Below, piece by piece: positions 55,219 through 62,446 of a stretch of 64,000 nucleotides of DNA. Origin of the DNA: Paracoccaceae bacterium (lineage in GTDB: Bacteria > Pseudomonadota > Alphaproteobacteria > Rhodobacterales > Rhodobacteraceae); the NCBI GenBank assembly GCA_028284705.1, contig JANQRE010000044.1, positions 1-64,000 on the forward strand. Direction: 5' to 3'. The notes beneath the pieces were generated by a model, which was given only the letters and a program-made list of their open reading frames with translations, ran no database searches and was not told the origin of the DNA. The position numbers and the translations under genes were made by a program. The first letter of the stretch is position 1. Each line of letters begins with the position of its first letter.

Positions 55219-55258
55219 AGATGCGCTTTGTGGCGCGTGGGGTCAAGCACTCGAGCGC

Positions 55259-56596
55259 CTAGCTGCCTGCGTAGATCAAGATCACCTTCGCAACCGCCGC
55301 CTCCGGCGTCAGTTCTTCGCTCTCTCCGGTTTTTCGGGAGGTCAGTTCCACGACGCCATTCTTCAGTCCCCGTGGCCCAACGGTGATCCGCCAAGGCAAA
55401 CCGATCAAATCCATCGTCGCGAATTTGCCGCCTGCGCGCTCATCGCGGTCATCGTAGAGTGGTTCCAAACCGGCGTTGCTCAGCTGTTCGTAGAGGTTTT
55501 CACACGCCTTATCAGCGGCTTCGTCGCCTTGCTTTAAGTTGACGATCCCACAATGGAACGGCGTCACGCCTTCGGGCCAGATGATACCTTTCTCGTCATG
55601 TGAGGCTTCGATGATGGCGCCGACAAGCCGCGAGACGCCGATCCCGTGGGAGCCCATATGCACCGGCACCGGCTTGCCATCCGGGCCTTGCACGGTCGCT
55701 CCCATGGCTTCGGAATATTTCGTGCCGAAATAGAAGATCTGTCCCACTTCGATACCGCGCGCGACCTTGCGGCGCGCCTCCGGGAGGTCATTGAACAGCG
55801 CTTCATCATGGGTCTCGTCGGTACGGGCGTATTTGGAGGTGAACTCTTCGAGAATGCTCTGGCATTGCGCGACATCATCGTAGTCAATCGCGCGATCTCC
55901 AAACGAAAGATCGGTCACCGCGCTGTCATAGAACACTTCCGACTCGCCCGTTTCCGCCAGCACCAGAAACTCATGCGTATCATCGCCGCCGATCGGGCCT
56001 GAATCCGCACGCATCGGGATCGCCTGCAGCCCCATGCGTTCATAGGTCCGCAGATAACTCACCAAATGGCGGTTATAGGCGTGCATCGCCGCCGCCTTGT
56101 CGAGGTCGAAATTATAGCCGTCCTTCATGTAGAACTCACGCCCCCGCATGACGCCGAAGCGCGGACGGCGTTCATCGCGGAACTTCCACTGGATGTGATA
56201 AAGCGTCAGCGGCAGGTCCTTGTAGCTCGACACATGGGTGCGGAAGATATCGGTGATCAGCTCCTCATTGGTGGGCCCATAGAGCATGTCGCGGCCATGG
56301 CGGTCGGTGATGCGCAGCATCTCCTCACCGTAGTCCTCATACCGCCCACTTTCACGCCAGAGATCTGCCGATTGCAGCGTCGGCATCAGCATCGGGATGT
56401 GACCGGCGCGGATCTGCTCCTCATGCACGATCTCTTCGATGCGTTTGAGCACTTTGAACCCGAGCGGCAGCCAGGAATAAATCCCCGCCTGCGCCTGTTT
56501 GATCATGCCCGCGCGCAGCATGTAGCGGTGGCTGACGATCTGGGCGTCAGCGGGGTCCTCTTTCAGGACAGGCAGGAAATAGCGGCTGAGGCGCAT
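55259..56596 (-). CDS. proS: Prolyl-tRNA synthetase, short alphaproteobacterial type
   Basis: 445 aa class II synthetase without the YbaK-like editing insert, the type found in alphaproteobacteria. Motif 1 [33 protein letters not shown], motif 2 [26 protein letters not shown], motif 3 [31 protein letters not shown], and a C-terminal anticodon-binding domain. I chose the ATG at 56596 (CGGAG upstream); TTG two codons earlier also opens the frame. Confidence 0.96.
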   Translation of the reverse strand: MRLSRYFLPVLKEDPADAQIVSHRYMLRAGMIKQAQAGIYSWLPLGFKVLKRIEEIVHEEQIRAGHIPMLMPTLQSADLWRESGRYEDYGEEMLRITDRHGRDMLYGPTNEELITDIFRTHVSSYKDLPLTLYHIQWKFRDERRPRFGVMRGREFYMKDGYNFDLDKAAAMHAYNRHLVSYLRTYERMGLQAIPMRADSGPIGGDDTHEFLVLAETGESEVFYDSAVTDLSFGDRAIDYDDVAQCQSILEEFTSKYARTDETHDEALFNDLPEARRKVARGIEVGQIFYFGTKYSEAMGATVQGPDGKPVPVHMGSHGIGVSRLVGAIIEASHDEKGIIWPEGVTPFHCGIVNLKQGDEAADKACENLYEQLSNAGLEPLYDDRDERAGGKFATMDLIGLPWRITVGPRGLKNGVVELTSRKTGESEELTPEAAVAKVILIYAGS

Positions 56597-56667
56597 GGGC
56601 AACTCCGAATTGGCGTGGCTTTCCGATTACGCCAAGGCCTGTGCCCCTGCAAGCGTTACCGGCTGGC

Positions 56668-56692
56668 TTCACTCTGGCAAAAAATACTCAAA
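56668..56692. repeat. A-tract motif CTTCACTCTGGCAAAAAATAC, possible dispersed Rhodobacterales element
   Basis: It lies between proS and the MATE gene. On the minus strand it reads GTATTTTTTGCCAGAGTGAAG, like short sequences I recall after many genes in roseobacters. A single copy here gives no direct proof of repetition. Confidence 0.3.
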
Positions 56693-56751
56693 CCCACCGG
56701 AGCAAATACGAGCCGCCTGAACTCCGGGCGATCACCCGATCTCTGGCAGGT

Positions 56752-58116
56752 CTAACTGGGCGCGGCAGCGCCACCGCTGGATTGCATGGCCCGAAACGTA
56801 TTGAGGAACCGCCACCAAAGCAGCACCGTCGCCAGAAGCAGCCCGATCACCAGACCCAGCCAGACGCCGACCGCGCCATAACCCCATTGGATGCCGATGA
56901 GATAACTCGCCGGAATGCCGCAGACCCAATAGGACAGTGCGGCGAGATACATCGGCACTTTCGTATCCTGAATGCCCCGGAGCATGCCCAGCGCCATCAC
57001 CTGGCCCGCATCCACCAATTGGAACAGAGCCGCGACGGCCAGAAGGGCCGCGCCAATGGTCAGGATCGCGGCGCGCTGGGGCTCCTCAGGGCTGATGAAG
57101 CCTGAGATCAACAACTCCGGCACGCCGAGGAACAGGATCACCGTGATGCCGACAAACGCCATGGACAGGGTTACCGCCGCCATTGCCCCCTGCCCCAAGG
57201 CGGTCACATCGTTCCGCCCAAGCGCGCGGCCCGCGCGCACCGTCGCAGCTTGGCTCAACCCCAGATGCACCATGAAGGTGGCCGAGGCGATTTGCAGTGC
57301 GATGCCATGGGCCGCGAGCGGCAATTCTCCGATCAGCCCGATCAGCAGCGCCGAGGCCGAAAACATCCCCGATTCCGCGAGATTGGTCAGGCCGATCGGC
57401 CAGCCTAGCCGAAACACCTCGCCAAAGGCCGGCCAGTCGGGCCGCCAGAGCCGCTGAAACATCGCGTGCTGCGGCAATCGGCGGGCGGTGTAGAGCACCA
57501 GCACCAGAAGCGAGGCCATCTGCGCCCCGACAGAGGCCCAGGCGGCACCGACCAAGCCAAGTTCCGGCGCACCGAGATTGCCGAAGATGAACACCCAGTT
57601 CAGGCCTGCATTCACAAAGACCGCCGAGAGGGTCGCCCAAAGGACCACACCGGCATGCTCCAGCGCGGCGAGGTAGCTTTTCACCACCATCACCAGCAAG
57701 GCCGGGAACAATCCGAGGCCCGCCACACGCAGATAATCCTGTGCCAGCGCCGATAGCTCTGTGTCCTGCCCAAATGCAGCGAAGATTGCGCCCGACCAGA
57801 TCATCGCGGGCAGAAACAGCGCCGCATAGATCACCGACAGCCACAGCCCCATACGGGTCACCCGCCGGACGCGAATGTCATCATCCGCGCCTGCCGCTTT
57901 CGCCACCATCCCCATGACGGCAAAAGCAAAGCCTGAGCCCATGATGAAGATCACGAAGAACAGCGATGTCGCCAGAACGCTCGCCGCCAGGGCGGTGATA
58001 TCATACCAGCCCAGCATGATCGTATCGATCACATGCACCGCAAACTGCGCCAGGTGACTGCCGATCAAAGGCAGCCCCAGCACCGTCACAGCGCGGAAAT
58101 GTTGGGCCAGTGTCAT
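56752..58116 (-). CDS. MATE-family multidrug/sodium efflux transporter
   Basis: 454 aa with 12 predicted helices in two halves. N-terminal LGLPLIGSHLAQFAVHVIDTIMLGWYDITALAASVLATSLFF and repeat in the second half (GLTNLAESGMFSASALLIGLIGELPLAAHGIALQIASATFMVHLGLSQAATVRAGRALGRN). NorM/DinF-like; exports cationic compounds using sodium or protons. Its substrate is unknown. It follows the first PPK2 gene by 89 bp. Confidence 0.92.
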   Translation of the reverse strand: MTLAQHFRAVTVLGLPLIGSHLAQFAVHVIDTIMLGWYDITALAASVLATSLFFVIFIMGSGFAFAVMGMVAKAAGADDDIRVRRVTRMGLWLSVIYAALFLPAMIWSGAIFAAFGQDTELSALAQDYLRVAGLGLFPALLVMVVKSYLAALEHAGVVLWATLSAVFVNAGLNWVFIFGNLGAPELGLVGAAWASVGAQMASLLVLVLYTARRLPQHAMFQRLWRPDWPAFGEVFRLGWPIGLTNLAESGMFSASALLIGLIGELPLAAHGIALQIASATFMVHLGLSQAATVRAGRALGRNDVTALGQGAMAAVTLSMAFVGITVILFLGVPELLISGFISPEEPQRAAILTIGAALLAVAALFQLVDAGQVMALGMLRGIQDTKVPMYLAALSYWVCGIPASYLIGIQWGYGAVGVWLGLVIGLLLATVLLWWRFLNTFRAMQSSGGAAAPS

Positions 58117-58205
58117 GGCCCCAGCGCTACGCCCGGGCTCCTATCAGATCAAGCCCAAAGCTTGTCAGTATCCGCCGACATCCGCCAATGGACTGCAGCG
58201 GACCG

Positions 58206-59192
58206 CTATTTTGCAGGCGTCGCCGCGGGTTTCGGAGCGGTCGCGCCGTCGGATTTCGCCGTACTTGCCTCTGGGCTGGGCTCCGCCTTGGCCACCTCTT
58301 TGACCGGCTTCTTATCTGCAGCGGGCGCTTTCGGTTTCGGATCGGTGCGCCTTGTTTTCGGATGCAGCGCTTTGCCCAGAATATGATCGTCACGGTGGAT
58401 CACATGACCGGCGCGACCTACGATCAGCGGATCAGGCTCCAGCACGATATCCTCGTCTTTGCCGGGATATTCCAGGCTGCTCAGGAAATGCCGGATACAA
58501 TTCAGACGCGCCCGTTTCTTGTCATTGGATTTCACGATGGTCCAGGGCGCGTCTGCCGTGTCGGTGTAGAAGAACATCGCCTCCTTGGCTTCGGTGTAAT
58601 CCTCCCATTTCGACAGGCTCGCCTTGTCAATGGGCGACAGTTTCCAGCGCTTCAGCGGATCGGTCTCGCGGCTGTCAAACCGGGCCTTCTGCTCGCTCTG
58701 TGTGACCGAGAACCAGTATTTATAAAGGTGGATGCCCGAGCGCACGAGCATACGTTCCAACTCCGGCGTTTGCCGCATGAATTCGAGGTAATCGTTGGGC
58801 TCACAAAAGCCCATCACGCGTTCCACGCCCGCCCGGTTATACCAGGAGCGGTCATAGAGAACGATCTCTCCGCTGGTCGGCAGATGATCGATATAGCGCT
58901 GGAAATACCATTGCCCGCGCTCTTCATCGGTGGGTTTGTTCAGGGCGACGACACGGGCACCGCGCGGGTTGAGATGTTCCATGAACCGCTTGATCGTGCC
59001 GCCCTTGCCAGCCGCATCCCGACCTTCAAAGAGCAGCACAAATTTCTGCCCCGTCTCCTGTGCCCAGTGCTGTACTTTCAGAAGTTCGGCTTGGAGCTGT
59101 GCTTTCTGCGCTTCGTAGTCGCGCTTCGACATTTTCTTGCTGTAGGGATATGTGCCTGAATCAAATGTGCGTTTGCGTCCCTGAACGGTCAT
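58206..59192 (-). CDS. ppk2: Polyphosphate kinase 2, paralogue A with low-complexity tail
   Basis: 328 aa. PPK2 core with Walker A EGRDAAGKGGTIKRF (56-70), YFQRYIDHLPTSGEIVLYDRSWYNRAGVERVMGFC (Walker B and lid region) and RKxARLNCIRHFLSSL near 245-260. Uses polyphosphate to phosphorylate nucleoside mono- or diphosphates. Unlike paralogue B it has a C-terminal extension (about 268-328) of K/P/A-rich repeats (KPKAPAADKKPVKEVAKAEP). A perfect FNR-type box lies 56-69 bp upstream. GGGAG precedes the ATG. Confidence 0.93.
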   Translation of the reverse strand: MTVQGRKRTFDSGTYPYSKKMSKRDYEAQKAQLQAELLKVQHWAQETGQKFVLLFEGRDAAGKGGTIKRFMEHLNPRGARVVALNKPTDEERGQWYFQRYIDHLPTSGEIVLYDRSWYNRAGVERVMGFCEPNDYLEFMRQTPELERMLVRSGIHLYKYWFSVTQSEQKARFDSRETDPLKRWKLSPIDKASLSKWEDYTEAKEAMFFYTDTADAPWTIVKSNDKKRARLNCIRHFLSSLEYPGKDEDIVLEPDPLIVGRAGHVIHRDDHILGKALHPKTRRTDPKPKAPAADKKPVKEVAKAEPSPEASTAKSDGATAPKPAATPAK

Positions 59193-59247
59193 ATTTATCT
59201 CCCAATTTGGTTATGGCGCTCCGTTGCATGGGCGCGAAAATCTGTCG

Positions 59248-59261
59248 TTGATATATATCAA
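59248..59261. promoter_or_regulatory. FNR/FixK box upstream of ppk2 paralogue A
   Basis: TTGATATATATCAA matches the TTGAT-N4-ATCAA consensus perfectly. Its centre is 62 bp before the ppk2 start codon, allowing a class-II activator position if transcription begins about 20 bases before the gene. In Rhodobacterales such boxes bind FnrL, so oxygen control of this PPK2 is likely. Confidence 0.7.
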
Positions 59262-59271
59262 GAAAACCGGA

Positions 59272-60216
59272 TCAGGCCTGTGTGCGCAAGGATTGGCGGT
59301 TTTCGCGCCACACCGTGTAGAGCCCGGCCCCCGCAATCATCGCGATGCCGACCCAGACGAGCGCATCCAGTGTTTCGCCGAAAAACAATACACCCCAGAG
59401 GATCGACAGCGGCAGGGCGAGATATTCAAATGGGGCCACCATCGCCGCTTCGCCCAATCGGTAGGCCTGACTGATGAAATAGCCACCGACCGAGGCGAAA
59501 GCCCCGATCAGGAGGAACAGCAACAGATCGCCGGTTTCCGGCCAGACCCAGGCGCGAAACATGAACTCCAGCGACGGATCACCCACAACCGCCGCTTCGA
59601 ATTTCCCATCCCCGATGGCCAGACCCAAAGAGGCGCAGAACACCAGAAAGACGATCTGAATGTAGAACACCATCGAGACCGCATTCTCGGTTGTGCGCAT
59701 CGCCCGGGTGAAGATGTGCAGACCGGCATAGCCGAAGGCCGCCGCAATTGGGAAAAAGGAGGCCAGTTGGAACGCCTCTGTCCCGGGTCGGAGCACGATC
59801 AGAACACCCAGCATCCCCACCGCGATCGCCGCCCAGCGGCGCGGACCGACATATTCGCCTAAGAACAGCACCGAGAAGATCGAGATGAGAAAGGGCGAGA
59901 CAAAAAACAGCGCCACCGCCTCGGCTAAGGGAAGCGCGGCGAGACCCAGAAAGAAGCTCATATTGGCGAAGATCACGCAGGCCGCGCGCAAGATATGCAT
60001 CCCCGGTCGACGGGTTCTCAAGAGATGGAACCCACCCAAAAGCGGCGCCATGATGGCAACTGTGATCAGCAACCCCATGATGGAGCGAAAAAGCACGATC
60101 TCGTGCAGCGCATAACCGCCCGACAGAAATTTCATCGCCACGTCGTTCATCGAGAACAGCGTGGCGGCGAGTGCAGCACAAAAAGGTGCAAACAAGGCGG
60201 GGGATAGGCGGGCCAT
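59272..60216 (-). CDS. EamA/DMT-family transporter
   Basis: 314 aa, ten hydrophobic helices in two EamA repeats (first FSMNDVAMKFLSGGYALHEIVLFRSIMGLLITVAIMAPLLGG, second GAFASVGGYFISQAYRLGEAAMVAPFEYLALPLSILWGVLFFGETLDALVWVGIAMIAGAGLY). Probably exports a metabolite or amino acid. ATG at 60216 follows GGTGGG; a GTG three codons earlier is possible. No regulator is nearby. Confidence 0.9.
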   Translation of the reverse strand: MARLSPALFAPFCAALAATLFSMNDVAMKFLSGGYALHEIVLFRSIMGLLITVAIMAPLLGGFHLLRTRRPGMHILRAACVIFANMSFFLGLAALPLAEAVALFFVSPFLISIFSVLFLGEYVGPRRWAAIAVGMLGVLIVLRPGTEAFQLASFFPIAAAFGYAGLHIFTRAMRTTENAVSMVFYIQIVFLVFCASLGLAIGDGKFEAAVVGDPSLEFMFRAWVWPETGDLLLFLLIGAFASVGGYFISQAYRLGEAAMVAPFEYLALPLSILWGVLFFGETLDALVWVGIAMIAGAGLYTVWRENRQSLRTQA

Positions 60217-60288
60217 GAGACCCACCGCTAATCAGCAGTCAGATCGACGTCCAGCCTGAAAGCGACAGGAAGCCGCCGAAACGGCTTG

Positions 60289-60606
60289 TCAGTACCCCAT
60301 GCTCTCGTCGCGCTGAGGTTTGGGTTCGAACCGGTCCCGGATGGCAGCGCCAAATTCCGGTTTGCAGTCGTTCAGATCGGGCTTATCGCACACTTTCACC
60401 AGCCCGGGATTGTCGCCCGGTTTCTTGCCCGGCAGATACAACATGTAGACTTTTGACGTCTCGCCGGCGACTTCCTGATCCGCCACGAAAACCGGATATT
60501 CCAAGCCCTCATAGGTGAATGTCCCGGTCCACATGTGATTGCTGTAATAGGCACACCCGGCCAACATGGCCATAAGCGCTGCAAGCGCCGCAAGTCTCAA
60601 TCTCAT
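60289..60606 (-). CDS. Small lipoprotein A of a tandem three-gene family
   Basis: 105 aa. Signal peptide with lipobox LAGC (mature C18). Mature part: GTFTYEGLEYPVFVADQEVAGETSKVYMLYLPG, then VCDKPDLNDCKPEFGAAIRDRFEP and the C-terminal ESMGY. It shares a F/Y-x-Y-x-G-x-x-Y-x-V motif, C-x7-C-x3-FG and a terminal MGY with lipoproteins B and C. I took the ATG at 60606 because GAGGGG is 6 bases upstream; an ATG two codons earlier abuts the ribosome site. Function unknown. Confidence 0.78.
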   Translation of the reverse strand: MRLRLAALAALMAMLAGCAYYSNHMWTGTFTYEGLEYPVFVADQEVAGETSKVYMLYLPGKKPGDNPGLVKVCDKPDLNDCKPEFGAAIRDRFEPKPQRDESMGY

Positions 60607-60663
60607 TCCCATCCCCTCTTGTTTTATAAGCTCATGATGCGCCTCTGGACCAAGCGTCAGATG

Positions 60664-60984
60664 TCAGTAGCCCATGCCGCCCTCATGACTGGGCGTTTCC
60701 TTACCCGAGAACCGTCGCAAGACAGCTCCGAACGTCCTTTCACATTCGCGAATATCCCGGCTCGTGCATTCCGCCAGCGAGTCGCCCGCCACCGGAACGC
60801 TGTCCACGTCATCGAGCATGAAGACTCGGATGGTGCGCCCGCCAGAGGTCTTGTCCGCCGTCCAGACCGAGTAGGTTTTGCCCTCGTAAGTGAAGTTCCT
60901 CTCGTATCTTTTCAAATTCGCGTAGGTCGCGCATCCGGCAAAGAGCGCCAGAATCGAGACGCACAGTAGGGCTTTGGCTTTCAT
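60664..60984 (-). CDS. Small lipoprotein B of a tandem three-gene family
   Basis: 106 aa. Signal peptide with lipobox FAGC (C18). NFTYEGKTYSVWTADKTSGGRTIRVFMLDD, ECTSRDIRECERTFGAVLRRFSG and the C-terminal EGGMGY repeat the pattern of A and C: one small beta-rich domain with a disulfide-capable C-x7-C pair before FG. GGAGGAA precedes the ATG. Envelope location is inferred from the lipobox. Function unknown. Confidence 0.8.
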   Translation of the reverse strand: MKAKALLCVSILALFAGCATYANLKRYERNFTYEGKTYSVWTADKTSGGRTIRVFMLDDVDSVPVAGDSLAECTSRDIRECERTFGAVLRRFSGKETPSHEGGMGY

Positions 60985-61040
60985 GGGGTTCCTCCATTTT
61001 CAACACAATTCTCCGCCCGATGGTGCTTGCAGCGCCGGAC

Positions 61041-61391
61041 CTAATACATACCACCCCCTTCGCGAGCAGCGGCAGTCGCCGCGCGTAATTGCTTGCCGAA
61101 CGAGATCTCACAGGGATCGCCGTCATGTTCCCAACAGACCGCTGCGATGTTCTGCGCCCTCAGGCTCCCCGGACCGGTTCCCGCCGGGAAAAGAACTCCG
61201 CCATTTCGAACGTAGGTTTGGTCCTGGAACTCGGCGACGGCTGTCCCCTCATAGACGTCGTATTTTTTGCCTTTATATTCGTAGACCTGACCGGTTGGCT
61301 TAAACTCCTTCCATCGGTAGTTCGGTCCAGCCAGAACGCATCCCGAAATCGCCGCCGCAACCGCCAGCACTCCAAAAGCTTTAAATCTCAT
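61041..61391 (-). CDS. Small lipoprotein C of a tandem three-gene family
   Basis: 116 aa from the ATG at 61391 (MRFKAFGVLAVAAAISGC, lipobox ISGC). Same architecture: YEYKGKKYDVYEGTAVAEF, VCWEHDGDPCEISFGKQLRAATAA and C-terminal REGGGMY. A longer frame to 61439 lacks a ribosome site; GAGGGG lies before 61391. It is first of the three in transcription order and lies downstream of PPK2 paralogue B. Function unknown. Confidence 0.78.
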   Translation of the reverse strand: MRFKAFGVLAVAAAISGCVLAGPNYRWKEFKPTGQVYEYKGKKYDVYEGTAVAEFQDQTYVRNGGVLFPAGTGPGSLRAQNIAAVCWEHDGDPCEISFGKQLRAATAAAREGGGMY

Positions 61392-61526
61392 AACCTTAGC
61401 CCCTCGTCTTCGCTCAGCCAGCCCGTGAGCGTACCCCATGATACCTCAGGTGATGCAAAAACCCTAACGGCTGCCGAGCGTCGGCGCGTCACCAAATCTA
61501 ATGACGGAGAGAAAATTGATCCGGGG

Positions 61527-62321
61527 CTATCCCAGAGTCCTGTGGATGTTGGGCACAAAGGTCTGATCGCTCATTGGCGGACGGACATAACCGCGCTGGG
61601 GCGGTCTCTCCTCCAGAACGACCGGGTCCCGCTCGATCTCTTGGTAGGGGATCAGTGACAAAAGATGGCTGATGCAGTTCAGCCGCGCGTGCTTCTTGAT
61701 ATCGGAGTCCACCACATACCAGGGCGCCTGCTTGATATCCGTATGTGAGAACATGTCGTCCTTGGCCTTCGAGTAATCCACCCATTTCTTGCGGCTCTCT
61801 AGGTCCATCGGGCTCAGCTTCCACTGTTTCGTGGGATCGGTCAGACGGCTCTGAAACCGCTTCTCCTGCTCCTCGTCGCTGACCGAGAACCAGTATTTGA
61901 TCAGCTGTATCCCGGAGCGCACCAGCATCCGTTCAAACTCCGGGCAACTGCGCATGAACTCCTTGTATTCCTCATCCGTGCAGAACCCCATGACGCGCTC
62001 GACCCCTGCCCGGTTGTACCACGAGCGGTCGAAGATCACGATCTGACCCGCCGATGGCAGATGCGCCACATAGCGCTGGAAATACCACTGCGTCTTCTCC
62101 CGCTCGGTCGGGGCTGGCAAAGCGACCACGTCGCAAATGCGCGGGTTCATCGCTTCCGTGATCCGCTTGATCGTGCCGCCTTTTCCGGCGGCATCGCGCC
62201 CCTCGAAGATGATCGCTACGCGGTGGCCCGCCTCTTTCACCCATTCTTGCAGTTTCACCAGTTCAATCTGTAACCGCGCCAACTCGTCCTCATAGGCTTT
62301 CTTGGAAATCTTGCGTGCCAT
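61527..62321 (-). CDS. ppk2: Polyphosphate kinase 2, paralogue B
   Basis: 264 aa, compact PPK2: Walker A EGRDAAGKGGTIKRI (40-54), YFQRYVAHLPSAGQIVIFDRSWYNRAGVERVMGFC, KKHARLNCISHLLSLIPYQEIERDPVVLEERPPQRGYVRPP. No extended tail. Probably differs from paralogue A in nucleotide preference or regulation. GGGAGAGA precedes the ATG at 62321; the open frame to 62432 has no start signal. Divergent from parE across a 125-bp gap. Confidence 0.94.
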   Translation of the reverse strand: MARKISKKAYEDELARLQIELVKLQEWVKEAGHRVAIIFEGRDAAGKGGTIKRITEAMNPRICDVVALPAPTEREKTQWYFQRYVAHLPSAGQIVIFDRSWYNRAGVERVMGFCTDEEYKEFMRSCPEFERMLVRSGIQLIKYWFSVSDEEQEKRFQSRLTDPTKQWKLSPMDLESRKKWVDYSKAKDDMFSHTDIKQAPWYVVDSDIKKHARLNCISHLLSLIPYQEIERDPVVLEERPPQRGYVRPPMSDQTFVPNIHRTLG

Positions 62322-62446
62322 CGGTCTCTCCCGTCGAAATTGATGTCCGCAGCCTAATCCGGAATGTGGGTATTGACCAAATCCCCACCTTCCCCCCACC
62401 GCGCCCCTCTGCCATAATGCCCCGCAAAACAAGAACGAGAGCGGTA

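Noticed and set aside
60320-60345. GGTTCGAA-like tRNA T-loop sequence
   Set aside because: It lies within lipoprotein A coding sequence and no matching cloverleaf arms are nearby.
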